A stretch of 64,000 nucleotides of DNA from Prado023 sp963714995 (GTDB taxonomy: Bacteria; Actinomycetota; Actinomycetes; S36-B12; CAIYMF01): positions 248,001 through 312,000 of the forward strand of contig CAVQQP010000017.1 in the NCBI GenBank assembly GCA_963714995.1. Direction: 5' to 3'. This document shows positions 36,980-46,689 of this stretch, piece by piece. Positions within the stretch are counted from its first letter, which is position 1, and every line of letters starts with the position of its first letter. The position numbers and the translations under genes were made by a program. The notes under the pieces are model-generated. The model ran no database searches, was not told where the DNA came from, and worked only from the letters and a program-made list of their open reading frames with translations.

Positions 36980-39318
36980 GCCTGATCCTCCCATCGGACC
37001 TCGGCAAGGATCTCGTCGCCGACCACGGTGACGGTCCATCCGGCGGCGACGAGGCCGTCGGCGAGCCCGGACCCGTGGCCCCGCCCACCGTGCTGCTCGG
37101 AGGGCCGGCCCTCGGGGACGCCCGGGGACGCCGGTCCGGGGCCGCCCGGTCGAGGGTGGATGAGGAGCAGTCCCTGCAGGGCGCCGCCGGACTGCAGGAC
37201 CGTGATCGTGACGGCGCTGCCGGAGGGGCACAGCACCAGGGCCCGGGCGAGCATCCCCGCACCCGCAAGGACCAGCTCGGGAGCCTGGTCGAGATCGGCG
37301 TTGAGGTGCAGTGCCAGCTCGAGCCCACGTCGGTGGGCATCCAGGACGAGCCCCGTGAGCACCTGCCCGGCACCTCCCGGGTCGGCCACCGGGACCGCGG
37401 TGAGCGCCCTGAGGACCCCCTCGGCGTGGGCTGCCCGGGCGCGGGTGGCCGCATCCCCGGGGTCGAGGTCCCCCTCGGCCAGGCCCACCATCACGGGCTC
37501 GGCGACCGACCGGGCGAAGCCCAGCATGGCCTGGCGTGCGCGCACAGCCTCGGCCGCGGCCGCAGCCCTCGCCCGCTCCTGGACCAGCACCTGCTGTTGG
37601 TGCGCCGCCAGCGCCCAGGCCTGGCTCAGGTGGCGGCGGAACGCCCAGAGCCCTGCGAGCCCGGCCAGCCCGACGAGGGAGTCGACCACGACGTCCGGGT
37701 GGCACGCGGACGCCCCGGGGCCCAGACCCCACGCGACGAGGGCATTGCCCGCCAGGAAGCCGAGTGCAGCCGCGAACGCGACGGGCCTGCGCCCGTCCAT
37801 GAGGATGGCCGCCACGCAGACGACGATCCCGACCAACGAACCCCACCACCAGGACCCGACTCGGGCGCAGCCCTCCTGCCCGATCCCTGTGGACCAGGTG
37901 CCCACCAGGGCCAGCGTCGGGTAGACCACAGGTGGCACCCGCCACGATGCGCGGCCCCTCTGGACCACCCACGAGTAGGCACCGAGACCGGCCACCCCCA
38001 GGGCGCCCATGAGGCTGGACCACCGTGGCATCGTCCCCGGGAGGGCCAGGGTCGCGACCAGCCCGACGCTGACCACGACCATGCACACCCGTGTCAGCGT
38101 CTCCGCGAAGAGCTGCTCACGGGGACGCGGCGCCTGCATCGTGGGCCCACCTGGCGAGGCGTCGCCCGGTGGCACGCGGCCGCCACCCCAGACAAGGTCG
38201 ACGACGGTCCCGGACCCCGACGCTGACCGGATCCGGGCGGTCACGCCCGCCTCGGCGCACCGGCGGACGATCGACTCCTCTCCCCCGCGCGTCCAGGACA
38301 GCCCATCCACGCCAGGTCCGGCATCCGTGAGCCGCAGGTGCCCGGATCGTCCATCCCAGGACCAGTCCAGGGACGCCCGCCTGTCGCGCACGTGCTTGGA
38401 GATGTTGTTCAGGCTCTCCCACGCTGCGCCCTCCACGGCGGCGGCCACCCCCACCGGCAGTGCGGGACCGGGGTCGGCAGCGCTCACGTCGAGGTCGACC
38501 CCGAGCAGGTGGGCGCGCCGCGCCACCGAGTCGAGGACCACTGACGGATCATCGACGGCCGCCCACTCGGCTCGCCGGAGGATGACCAGGTCGGCGGCGC
38601 ACCTCTCGGCCACGGATGCCCGGTCGTCCGTGTCGAAGCGGGCGACGGCGCCCAGGGTGTTCATCACGGTGTCATGCAGGACGCGTTGGACCCGGCGCAG
38701 CCCGCCACGTCGGCCCTCGAGGATCGCGGAGTCCACCGCGGCTGCGATGCCCGCCGCTGCGAGGGAGTCGCCCTCCTGGGCAGTCCGCCGCAGCATCCCC
38801 GCCGGCACGGCGACCAGCATCCCCACAGCCAGGGCGATCGTGCCCACGGAGAGCAGTGCCGATCGCCCGAGGGGCAGGGCCTGGGCCACGTGGGCCTGCC
38901 ACGCGAGGATCATCGTCGCCGCGACCACGACGACGCCGCCCACCGCGGCCCGACGCATCGGGAGCAGGATCCCCATCGTGAGCGTGGTGAGGTTGAGCCA
39001 CAGCGCGAGCATCGGGTAGCCCACAAGCCCCCCGACCTCCCCGAGTCGGGCGACAGCCAGGGACCCCACGATCATCGGCGCCAGCAGGCTCCACGGGCTC
39101 GTGCGTGGGCTCGACACGAACACGGCGTAACCGGTGCCGACAAGCACGAGGCACACGCCCAGCACGACAGCCGGTTGCCACGGCTCGACCAGCCCGGCGG
39201 CCGCGATGACCACCATCCACGCCGCGACCATCACCGTCGCGAAACGCCGAAGGGCCGATTCCACGGCCCGTGCGCCCACCCCAGGTGGGCGCACGTCGCT
39301 CGACCGCATGCCCGGCAC
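36976..39318 (-). CDS. double-module sensor histidine kinase, second module degenerate
   Basis: A 780-residue membrane protein made of two similar halves. First half (1-390): several membrane helices (about 27-175), a DesK/NarX-type phosphoacceptor helix VQRVLHDTVMNTLGAVARF (His215) and an ATPase domain with an N-box ESLNNISKH (about 301-309) and G1 box DAGPGVDG. Second half (395-780): again about six helices, a coiled coil of Arg/Ala (570-600) and a helix in the phosphoacceptor position without His (QAMLGFARSVAEPVM), then an ATPase-like domain lacking clear N and G boxes. So one active and one pseudo-kinase unit appear fused. Start may be the GTG at 39318 or the ATG at 39309; no ribosome site is obvious. 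Confidence 0.78.
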   Translation of the reverse strand: MPGMRSSDVRPPGVGARAVESALRRFATVMVAAWMVVIAAAGLVEPWQPAVVLGVCLVLVGTGYAVFVSSPRTSPWSLLAPMIVGSLAVARLGEVGGLVGYPMLALWLNLTTLTMGILLPMRRAAVGGVVVVAATMILAWQAHVAQALPLGRSALLSVGTIALAVGMLVAVPAGMLRRTAQEGDSLAAAGIAAAVDSAILEGRRGGLRRVQRVLHDTVMNTLGAVARFDTDDRASVAERCAADLVILRRAEWAAVDDPSVVLDSVARRAHLLGVDLDVSAADPGPALPVGVAAAVEGAAWESLNNISKHVRDRRASLDWSWDGRSGHLRLTDAGPGVDGLSWTRGGEESIVRRCAEAGVTARIRSASGSGTVVDLVWGGGRVPPGDASPGGPTMQAPRPREQLFAETLTRVCMVVVSVGLVATLALPGTMPRWSSLMGALGVAGLGAYSWVVQRGRASWRVPPVVYPTLALVGTWSTGIGQEGCARVGSWWWGSLVGIVVCVAAILMDGRRPVAFAAALGFLAGNALVAWGLGPGASACHPDVVVDSLVGLAGLAGLWAFRRHLSQAWALAAHQQQVLVQERARAAAAAEAVRARQAMLGFARSVAEPVMVGLAEGDLDPGDAATRARAAHAEGVLRALTAVPVADPGGAGQVLTGLVLDAHRRGLELALHLNADLDQAPELVLAGAGMLARALVLCPSGSAVTITVLQSGGALQGLLLIHPRPGGPGPASPGVPEGRPSEQHGGRGHGSGLADGLVAAGWTVTVVGDEILAEVRWEDQA

Positions 39319-39374
39319 GACGGTCAGGTGCGGCGAGGGGACGGGTCCGACCCGTGTTCAGGCACGGCACCGCC

Positions 39375-39986
39375 TCACCACAGCGACACGGCCTGCCGTG
39401 AGTACGTGGGATCCTCCAGGTTCGCGACCAGCCAGCGGGCAACATCCGCGCGGGCGATGCGGGAGCCCCCCACCCTCCCGGCGGTCAGCACATGGACCTC
39501 ACCCGTCGCCCCATCGTCGGTCAGTCCCACGCATCGGGCGATCGTCCAGTCGAGGTCGCTGGCCATGATCACGCGCTCCTGTCCGTTGTGGTCGGCGATC
39601 GCCCTGCGCAGCAGCAGCAGGACCCCCATCCGGACTGCTCGGGGGAACTGGGACGCCGAGTCGCCGGCTCCGACAGTGCTCACGGCAAGCAGACGGGTGC
39701 CGGCAGGCATCCCGGCGACGATCGTGGTCATCGCGTCGGTGATCGCCGTCGAGCGCCCCATCCCGTGGCCCCCGATCGTGCTGATCACCCCCTGCGCACC
39801 GGCCAGCACGCCAGCGACGGCCTGCGGATCCCGGGCGTCGCCGACCTCGACGGCCACCGCGGGATCCACCGGTGCCAGCGTCGCGGGATCCCGGACCAGC
39901 ACCCTCACCTCGTGGCCGGCCGCCAACGCCTCGGCCACAACATGCCTGCCTGTGCCCCCTGCGGCACCGAACACGACGACCTTCAT
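39375..39986 (-). CDS. NAD(P)-binding atypical short-chain dehydrogenase (NmrA/YwnB-like)
   Basis: A 203-residue Rossmann-fold protein with the N-terminal dinucleotide loop VVFGAAGGTGRHVV, then AGHEVRVLVRD, and a VISTIGG segment; it lacks the YxxxK of classical SDRs and resembles the NAD(P)H-binding NmrA/YwnB group. Possible reductase or redox sensor; substrate unknown. GGGAGG lies 7 bases before the ATG. It precedes the kinase gene by 56 bases on the same strand and might be cotranscribed. Confidence 0.8.
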   Translation of the reverse strand: MKVVVFGAAGGTGRHVVAEALAAGHEVRVLVRDPATLAPVDPAVAVEVGDARDPQAVAGVLAGAQGVISTIGGHGMGRSTAITDAMTTIVAGMPAGTRLLAVSTVGAGDSASQFPRAVRMGVLLLLRRAIADHNGQERVIMASDLDWTIARCVGLTDDGATGEVHVLTAGRVGGSRIARADVARWLVANLEDPTYSRQAVSLW

Positions 39987-40075
39987 CCCCAGCCCTCCCG
40001 CGATCTGGCGCCCATCCCACCACGTCTGACCCACAGGCGCGACCATCGGCTCACCGGCACGGCCCAGCGAGCGGC

Positions 40076-40877
40076 TCAGCGACCCGTGAAGGTCGCCTTC
40101 CCGGCACCCTGGGCGAGGAAGGACTCCATGCCGATGCGCCGGTCGTCGGTGGCGAAGAGCCCGGCGAACTCGAGTCGCTCGATCTGGCACCCGGTCGCGA
40201 TGTCCACCTCGAGGCCCTGGTTGACCGCCCGCTTGGCGGCGGCCAGGGCCAGCGGTGCGCCACCGGCGAACTGCTGTGCCAGGGCCAGCGCCTCGTCGTA
40301 GACGGCATCGTCGGCGACGACGCGGTCGACGAGCCCGAAGGACAGGGCCTCCGTCGGCGGCCACATGCCGACCGGTCAGGATCATGTCCTTGGCCCGTGA
40401 CGGGCCGATCAGCCGCGGAAGCCGCTGGGAGCCGCCCAGGCCCGGGATCACGCCGAGGAGCACCTCGGGCTGGCCGAGCTTGGCCCGCTCCCCCACGACC
40501 CGCATGTCGGCGCACAGCGCGAGCTCGCAACCCCCGCCCAGCGCGAACCCGGTGACCGCGGCCACGACCGGCATCGGCAGGGCGGCCACAGCGCTGAACG
40601 ACTCCTGCAGCAGGTGTGAGGCACCGGCCATGTCCTGGTAGGTCATGGCCGCCATCTCCTTGATGTCGGCACCGGCGGCGAACATCTTCGGACCGCCGTA
40701 GATCACGACGGCGCGCACCTCGCCTGCGCGCGCGAGCCACCGGGCCGCGGCCAGGATCTCCTCCTGCATGGCCAGGTTCAGGGCGTTCACAGGCGGACGG
40801 TCCAGGCGCAGGGTGGCCACGCCGTCCTCGAGCTCCACGCGGGTGAGCTCACCCTGGACGACAACGTCAGCGGACAT
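40076..40877 (-). CDS. enoyl-CoA hydratase/isomerase, frame broken once
   Basis: Crotonase-fold protein, about 266 residues when repaired. Oxyanion-hole segment FAAGADIKEMA, and the two catalytic glutamates in GGGCELALCAD and QPEVLLGVIPGLGG, indicate a true hydratase. The frame changes near 40367-40369: DMILTGR should continue as MWPPTEALSFGLVDRVV; removal of one base gives 267 codons. AAGGAG 7 bases before the ATG. It can serve beta-oxidation or, with the ccr locus 20 kb away, crotonyl-CoA formation. Confidence 0.87.
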
Positions 40878-40971
40878 GGGGCACTCCTTCGTCGCAACTC
40901 ACCGTGGGCACGATCGAGCCTAGCCACACCACCCGACGGCACGGCAACGGGCCCGGGTGCGCCGGCACGGG

Positions 40972-40977
40972 TACCCT
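40972..40977 (+). promoter_or_regulatory. -10 element, leaderless start of glgX
   Basis: TACCCT ends 6 bases before the GTG at 40984. No -35 or ribosome site is seen, which supports a leaderless mRNA. Confidence 0.5.
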
Positions 40978-40983
40978 TGGCGC

Positions 40984-43170
40984 GTGCACGGAGCAGTGGA
41001 GGGGCTCGGCGGAGCCATCGGCGACGGGGTCGCGTCGGTGACCTCCCTGCCCCTGACCGCCGAGCAGATGCCGGACGCATGGCCCGGCACGTGGAACCCC
41101 CTGGGGGTCACCCTCGATGCGGACGGGGCCAACGTGGCCGTGTGGTCGGAGGGCGCCCACGCCGTTGACCTCTGCCTCTTCGACGAGGAGGGTCGCGAGC
41201 GTCGCATCGCCCTGAGCGAGACGACCTTCCACATCTTCCACGGGTACGTGCCCGGCATGAAGGCCGGCGATCGGTACGGCTTCCGGGTGCACGGTCCGTG
41301 GGACCCCTGGCGCGGTGACCGCTGGAACAGCGCCAAGCTCCTGATGGACCCCTACGCCCGGGCCATCGAGGGTGAGTACGTCCCGCACCCGGCCACCCGA
41401 GGCCATGTGGGTCACGACGACACCGTCCGCGACGATCGGGACTCCGCCCCCTACGTCCCACGCAGCGTGGTCGTGGCGGACGACGACTTCGACTGGCGCG
41501 GCGATGTCCGGCCGAACACCCCGTGGACCCAGACCGTGATCTACGAGGCCCACCTCAAGGGCCTGACGATGCTCCACCCGGCAGTGCCCGAGGAGTTGCG
41601 CGGGACCTACGCCGGCCTGGCTCATCCCGCCGTCATCGAGCACCTCACGCAGCTGGGCGTCACCGCCGTGGAGCTGCTGCCGATCCACCACTTCATCAGC
41701 GAGGACCACGTCCTGTCCCACGGCCTGACCAACTACTGGGGCTACAACACCCTCGGGTTCTTCGCGCCCCACGCCGCCTACAGCGCCTCCGGCTCGCGCG
41801 GCCAGCAGGTCACGGAGTTCAAGGAGATGGTCCGGGCCCTGCACGCCGCAGGCCTCGAGGTGATCCTCGACGTCGTCTACAACCACACCGCGGAGGGCAA
41901 CGAGCAGGGGCCGACGCTGAACTTCCGCGGCATCGACAACGAGGGCTACTACCGCCTGAGCCACGGTCGGCACTACGCCGACTACACCGGCTGCGGGAAC
42001 ACCCCGGATGCCTCGCAGCCCCACGTCCTGCAGCTCATCATGGACTCGTTGCGCTACTGGGTCACCGAGATGCACGTCGACGGGTTCCGGTTCGACCTCG
42101 CCAGCGCCCTGGCCCGCTCGTTCCACGACGTCGACATGCTCGGCTCGTTCATGTCGACCATCCAGCAGGACCCCGTGCTCCGGACGACCAAGCTGATCGC
42201 CGAGCCGTGGGACATCGGTGCCGGTGGCTACCAGGTCGGGGAGTTCCCGCCGCTGTGGACGGAGTGGAACGACAAGTTCCGCGACTGCACCCGCGACTAC
42301 TGGCGTGGCTACGGGGCCCTGTCGGAGCTCGGGTGGCGGCTGACCGGCTCCGCCGACCTCTACGCCAGTGAGGGTCGTGCACCGTATGCCTCGATCAACT
42401 TCGTGACCGCCCACGACGGGTTCACGCTGCGCGACCTCACCACGTACTCCCACAAGCACAACCTGATGAACAAGGAGCACAACCGCGACGGGACCGACAA
42501 CAACCGGTCCTGGAACCACGGCGTCGAGGGGGAGACCGAGGACCCCGACATCAACGCCCTGCGCCAGCGCCAGGTCCGCAACCTGCTCACCACGCTCCTG
42601 CTGAGCACCGGGGTCCCGATGATCACCGCCGGCGACGAGATGGGGCGCACGCAGAGCGGGAACAACAACGCCTACTGCCAGGACAACGAGATCTCCTGGG
42701 TCGACTGGGACCTCGAGGCGTGGCAGCGCGACCTCCTCGCCTTCACCGCGGGCGTGGTGCACCTGCGTCGCCGCCACCCGGTCTTCGCCCGGCCGTACTA
42801 CTTCGAGGGCATCGCGCCGGATGGCCGCGCCAAGGACCTCGCGTGGCTGCGCGGCGACGGACGTGAGTTCACGGAGGTCGACTGGCACTTCAGCGACAAC
42901 CGGATGATCGGGATGTACCTGTCCGGGGAGCTCCAGACGCGCGGGCCACGCGGGGAGCGCATGTCCGATGACCCCTTCCTCCTGGTGCTCAACGGCAGCG
43001 GGCACTCAGGCACGTTCCTGCTCCCCGGCGAGCCGTTCGGCACCCACTACCAGGTGGTGGTCGACACGGTCGGGGCGTTCGCCGGCGAGGACGGGCACAC
43101 CCGGACCCACGGCACGGCCCTGCCGATGCCGCCGTTCAGCGCCAAGCTGCTGCGGGTCATGCCCCGCTGA
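40984..43170 (+). CDS. glgX: glycogen debranching enzyme GlgX
   Basis: Isoamylase-type GH13 enzyme (about 728 residues) that removes alpha-1,6 branches of glycogen or of GlgE-made glucan. An N-terminal CBM48-like domain (NPLGVTLDADGANVAVWSEG) precedes the barrel. Catalytic residues lie in DGFRFDLASAL (nucleophile), LIAEPWD (acid/base) and FVTAHDGFTL (stabiliser), with the typical NYWGYNTLGFFAPH. Start codon is uncertain: the leaderless GTG at 40984 is preferred, while GTG 41038 or ATG 41068 would trim the tail ahead of the homologous region. First gene of the glucan/trehalose locus. Confidence 0.93.
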   Translation: MHGAVEGLGGAIGDGVASVTSLPLTAEQMPDAWPGTWNPLGVTLDADGANVAVWSEGAHAVDLCLFDEEGRERRIALSETTFHIFHGYVPGMKAGDRYGFRVHGPWDPWRGDRWNSAKLLMDPYARAIEGEYVPHPATRGHVGHDDTVRDDRDSAPYVPRSVVVADDDFDWRGDVRPNTPWTQTVIYEAHLKGLTMLHPAVPEELRGTYAGLAHPAVIEHLTQLGVTAVELLPIHHFISEDHVLSHGLTNYWGYNTLGFFAPHAAYSASGSRGQQVTEFKEMVRALHAAGLEVILDVVYNHTAEGNEQGPTLNFRGIDNEGYYRLSHGRHYADYTGCGNTPDASQPHVLQLIMDSLRYWVTEMHVDGFRFDLASALARSFHDVDMLGSFMSTIQQDPVLRTTKLIAEPWDIGAGGYQVGEFPPLWTEWNDKFRDCTRDYWRGYGALSELGWRLTGSADLYASEGRAPYASINFVTAHDGFTLRDLTTYSHKHNLMNKEHNRDGTDNNRSWNHGVEGETEDPDINALRQRQVRNLLTTLLLSTGVPMITAGDEMGRTQSGNNNAYCQDNEISWVDWDLEAWQRDLLAFTAGVVHLRRRHPVFARPYYFEGIAPDGRAKDLAWLRGDGREFTEVDWHFSDNRMIGMYLSGELQTRGPRGERMSDDPFLLVLNGSGHSGTFLLPGEPFGTHYQVVVDTVGAFAGEDGHTRTHGTALPMPPFSAKLLRVMPR

Positions 43171-43194
43171 CGCACGACCACGGCGCAGGCGCGG

Positions 43195-44121
43195 CTAGCC
43201 CTTGACCGACCCAGCCAGCATGCCACGCACGAAGAACCGCTGGAACGAGATGAACACGATGAGCGGGACGATCATCGAGATGAACGCACCGGCAGACAGC
43301 AGATGCCACTGCGAGCCCTTGCTCCCGACCAGCTCGGCCACGCGCACCGTCAGCGGGGCGACCTCGGGGCTGGCACCGAACGTCAGGCCGACGAGCAGGT
43401 CGTTCCACACCCAGAGGAACTGGAAGATGGCGAAGGCGGCGATCGCCGGCAGCATCAGCGGGAGCATGATCTTGAAGAAGATCGTCAGGTGGCCGGCACC
43501 GTCGACCTTCGCAGCCTCGACGAGCTCCTTGGGCAGCTCGTTCATGAAGTTGTGCATCAGGTAGATGGCCAGCGGCAGCGCGAAGATGCTGTGGGCGATC
43601 CAGATGGGCCAGAACGTTCCGTTCAGGCCCGCGTCGACGAAGCGTGTCAGCAGCGGGATCAGCGTCACCTGGATCGGCACGATCTGCAGGGCGAACACGA
43701 CCACGAAGAGCAGCCCCGCCCCCCGGAAGTCGATCCACGCGAAACCATAGGCGGCCATGCAGGCGATGCTGATCGGGATGATGACGGCAGGGATGGTGAT
43801 CACCAGGGAGTTGACGAAGTAGTCCGAGAGGTTGGTGCTGCCGCCGAACAGGGCAGCCTCGTAGTTGGCCAGCGTGAACTCCGGGTCCTGCCAGACGGTC
43901 CACCACCCCGACCTGCGGATCTCCGACTGGGGCCGGAAGCTGGTGATGAGCAGGCCCAGCGTGGGGATCGTCCACAGGATGGCGATGAGGGCGGCCAACA
44001 GCGTGGCCCAGATCGACTTCTGCCGCAGGGCGATGCTGCCCTCGGTGGCCTTCGGCAACTTCCTGGGCGCGACCGCCTCCGGCTCGGCGAGGGCGCTCGG
44101 CGCGGGGATCGGAGCAGTCAT
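43195..44121 (-). CDS. sugar ABC transporter permease, MalG/AglG type
   Basis: A 308-residue CUT1-type permease with a cytoplasmic N-terminal stretch, six membrane helices and the EAA loop VEAAKVDGAGHLTIFFKIMLP (read as ELVEAAKVDGAG) that contacts the ATPase. It ends with the usual FQRFFVRGMLAGSVKG. Translation is coupled to the first permease by TGATG. No ATPase gene accompanies it, as in streptomycete maltose systems that share the MsiK ATPase. Faces glgX convergently, 24 bases apart. Confidence 0.9.
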   Translation of the reverse strand: MTAPIPAPSALAEPEAVAPRKLPKATEGSIALRQKSIWATLLAALIAILWTIPTLGLLITSFRPQSEIRRSGWWTVWQDPEFTLANYEAALFGGSTNLSDYFVNSLVITIPAVIIPISIACMAAYGFAWIDFRGAGLLFVVVFALQIVPIQVTLIPLLTRFVDAGLNGTFWPIWIAHSIFALPLAIYLMHNFMNELPKELVEAAKVDGAGHLTIFFKIMLPLMLPAIAAFAIFQFLWVWNDLLVGLTFGASPEVAPLTVRVAELVGSKGSQWHLLSAGAFISMIVPLIVFISFQRFFVRGMLAGSVKG

Positions 44122-45080
44122 CAGTGGGCCGCCTTCCGCAGCTGGACGACGTTGTAGACGATGATCGGGGTCACCAGGATGAACAGCAGCACCGCAAGCG
44201 CTGCGCCGAGTCCGGCGTTGTCGTACCGGAAGGCCTGGGTGTAGAACTCGTTGGCCACGACGCTGGTGTTGAACCGGCCGCCGGTCATCGTGCGGACCAC
44301 GTCGAAGACCTTGAGCGTGCCGATCGCGATCGTGGTCAGGACCACGATCATGCCCGGCCTGATGCTCGGGATGGTGATGAAGCGGAACATCTGCAGGCTC
44401 GAGACGCCGTCCAGCTTGGCCGCCTCGATGATGTCGTCGGGGATTGCCTTGATCGACGCCGAGAGCACCGTCATGGCGAACCCTGCCTGGATCCAGATCA
44501 TCACCACGATGAGGAAGAAGGTGTTCCACGGATCGGTGAGCAGGAACTGGTAGGTCTCCAGGCCGAGGCGTTTGAGGATCTCGTTGGCCAGGCCGATCTG
44601 GTTGGCGTTGGTGGGCCGGTAGTCGTAGACGAACCTCCAGATGATCGAGGCACCGACCATCGAGATCGCCATGGGGATGAAGACCAGGGCCTTCGACAGC
44701 GACTCTGTGCGGGTCCGGTCGACCAGGACGGCGTAGACCAGCCCGATGAGCGTGGCGACGATGGGCACCAGCAGGACCCAGATGAACGTGTTGATCAGGA
44801 CCCGCTGGTACTCCTGCACCTGGAACAGCGTCAGGTAGTTGTCCAGGCCGACGTACTGCGTGCTGTCCGCGTTCTGGAAGGACTGGATCAGCGTCACCAC
44901 CGCCGGGTACACCAGTCCGAACGCCACCATGATGAGGGCGGGTCCGACGAAGGCTGCGACCGTGACCGGTTGGTTGGCACGGCCCCTGACCCTGCTCACG
45001 GCGAAGAGCAGGACCGCGAAGAACACCGCGAACCCTGCGATGGCCAGGAACATCTGGAGGAACTTGTCGGCGGTGGACAT
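44121..45080 (-). CDS. sugar ABC transporter permease, MalF/AglF type
   Basis: A 319-residue permease with an extra N-terminal helix (MFLAIAGFAVFFAVLLF) and then the CUT1 core. EAA loop: IIEAAKLDGVSSLQMFRFIT. It pairs with the downstream MalG-type protein to form the membrane channel for a maltose-, trehalose- or alpha-glucoside-like sugar. Starts 140 bases after the binding-protein gene, the gap being occupied by a strong hairpin. Confidence 0.9.
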   Translation of the reverse strand: MSTADKFLQMFLAIAGFAVFFAVLLFAVSRVRGRANQPVTVAAFVGPALIMVAFGLVYPAVVTLIQSFQNADSTQYVGLDNYLTLFQVQEYQRVLINTFIWVLLVPIVATLIGLVYAVLVDRTRTESLSKALVFIPMAISMVGASIIWRFVYDYRPTNANQIGLANEILKRLGLETYQFLLTDPWNTFFLIVVMIWIQAGFAMTVLSASIKAIPDDIIEAAKLDGVSSLQMFRFITIPSIRPGMIVVLTTIAIGTLKVFDVVRTMTGGRFNTSVVANEFYTQAFRYDNAGLGAALAVLLFILVTPIIVYNVVQLRKAAH

Positions 45081-45159
45081 GGAGGCAATCCTTCCCCCAG
45101 CCCGCCGTCCAGTCGCGCCGGGCGGGCTGCTTCGTCAGGTGTGAAACCGCGTGGAACTC

Positions 45160-45196
45160 GGTTCGGGGGGCCAGCCGATGGCCGGCCCCCCGAACC
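45160..45196 (-). terminator. strong hairpin between binding protein and permease genes
   Basis: GGTTCGGGGGGCC (45160-45172) and its perfect complement (45184-45196) make a 13-bp stem with an 11-base loop, 25 bases after the binding-protein stop. Such elements give partial termination or protect the upstream RNA, so that binding protein exceeds permease. Confidence 0.75.
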
Positions 45197-45220
45197 CATT
45201 CAGCTCAGCACTGCTCCGGA

Positions 45221-46579
45221 CTACTCCTCCGGCCAGGACTCCTCGATGAAGTCCAGGGTGTCCTGGGTCGACTTCCCGGTGATCCACTCGGTCATGCCGG
45301 TCCAGAACGTCCCGGCGCCAACGGCCGACGGCATCGCGTCGGAGCCGTCGAAGCGGAACTGCGAGCCCGGATCGACGAAGGCCTGCTGGGCCACCGCGGC
45401 GATCCCGTTGAACAGCGTCGGGTCAGCGTTCATGTTCGCGCTGGCCAGGCCCACGCTGTTCGCAGCGAGGCTGTTGGCGTACTCGACCGTGGACATCCAC
45501 TCCTGCGCGGCCAGGACCTCGGGACGGTCCGAGAACGCCGTGATGAACTCGCCACCGCCGAGGACCGGCTTGGTCGCCGGGTCAGCTGCAGGCAGGTAGA
45601 ACGCGAACACGTCGCCGTCCTTGGCGATGTTGGTCCCCTCGGGCCACTGGCCGCCGTAGAACTGCGCCTGGCGGTGCAGGGCGCACGTGCCGTCGAGGAT
45701 CGTCAGCCCGCCGTCCTGGAACGTCGTCGACGCGATCGACTTGACGTCGCCGTAGCCACCGTTGACGTAGTCCTCGTTCTTCATGAAGTAGCCGACCTCG
45801 TCAAGAGCGGCGGCAACCTTGGGATCGTTGAACGGGATCTCGTGGTTGACCCACTGGTCGTAGACCTCCGGGCCGTGCAGCCGCAGCATGACGTCCTCGA
45901 CCCAGTCCGTGAGCGGCCAGCCGGTCGCGTCACCGGAGCCGATGCCCGCGCACCACGGCTTGTCGACCACACCGCTGGTCACGATCGTGTCGGTCAGGGT
46001 CTTCAGCTCGTCCCACGTCGTGGGGATGGTCCAGCCGTTGTCGGCGAACATCGAGGGCGAGTACCAGACGAGGGACTTCAGGTTGGAGCTGTTCGGCGGG
46101 GAGTAGAACGTGCCGTCGACGGTCCCGTAGGCCTTCCAGTCAGGAGTCCAGTTGGCGTCCACGTTGGCCACGGTGCCCGCAGTCGGCTCCTTGACGGAGC
46201 CGGTGGCCACCATGGTGGCCAGCAGGCCGGGCTGCGGGATCAGCGCGATGTCCGGCGGGTTGCCCGCCTTCTCCCGCACCTTCAGCTGGGCCTCGAACTC
46301 GGCGGAACCCTCGAACACGATGCTGGCGCCGGTGCACTCCTCGAACGGGACATAGGCTGCCTCGTACATCTCCAGCTCGGGGCTGAGGATAGATGCGTAC
46401 ACGTTGACGGTCTTGCCGGCGAGGTCGCCGTACGCCTCGTAGGCGGCGCAGTCGGTCGCGGCCGCGCTGCCGCCATCGGTGGCTTCCTCCGAGTCGGAGG
46501 AGCACCCGCTGAGGACGAGGGCGAAGCTGGCTGCGCCAGCCGCGGCCACCAGCCAGCGGGATCGGGGAGAACTGGTCAT
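45221..46579 (-). CDS. sugar ABC transporter substrate-binding lipoprotein
   Basis: A 452-residue exported binding protein. Signal peptide with lipobox LVLSGC (Cys about 26), a Ser/Glu linker, and the periplasmic-binding fold of the large CUT1 class (VYASILSPELEMYEAAYVPF, AQLKVREKAGNPPDIALIPQPG, VGAGTFWTGMTEWI). Resembles alpha-glucoside/maltose-type binding proteins (AglE-like). The ATG at 46579 has AAGGAG 9 bases upstream. First gene of the importer operon, next to its LacI regulator. Confidence 0.9.
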   Translation of the reverse strand: MTSSPRSRWLVAAAGAASFALVLSGCSSDSEEATDGGSAAATDCAAYEAYGDLAGKTVNVYASILSPELEMYEAAYVPFEECTGASIVFEGSAEFEAQLKVREKAGNPPDIALIPQPGLLATMVATGSVKEPTAGTVANVDANWTPDWKAYGTVDGTFYSPPNSSNLKSLVWYSPSMFADNGWTIPTTWDELKTLTDTIVTSGVVDKPWCAGIGSGDATGWPLTDWVEDVMLRLHGPEVYDQWVNHEIPFNDPKVAAALDEVGYFMKNEDYVNGGYGDVKSIASTTFQDGGLTILDGTCALHRQAQFYGGQWPEGTNIAKDGDVFAFYLPAADPATKPVLGGGEFITAFSDRPEVLAAQEWMSTVEYANSLAANSVGLASANMNADPTLFNGIAAVAQQAFVDPGSQFRFDGSDAMPSAVGAGTFWTGMTEWITGKSTQDTLDFIEESWPEE

Positions 46580-46689
46580 AGAGATGGTCTCCTTGCTGTG
46601 CGGGATCGGGGCGGGATGCCGCCCTCGTGTGCAGCATTGCGCGTTCGAGGGCCGCAATCCAAGACCAAAGGCGTGCAACGGCCGTGCAA

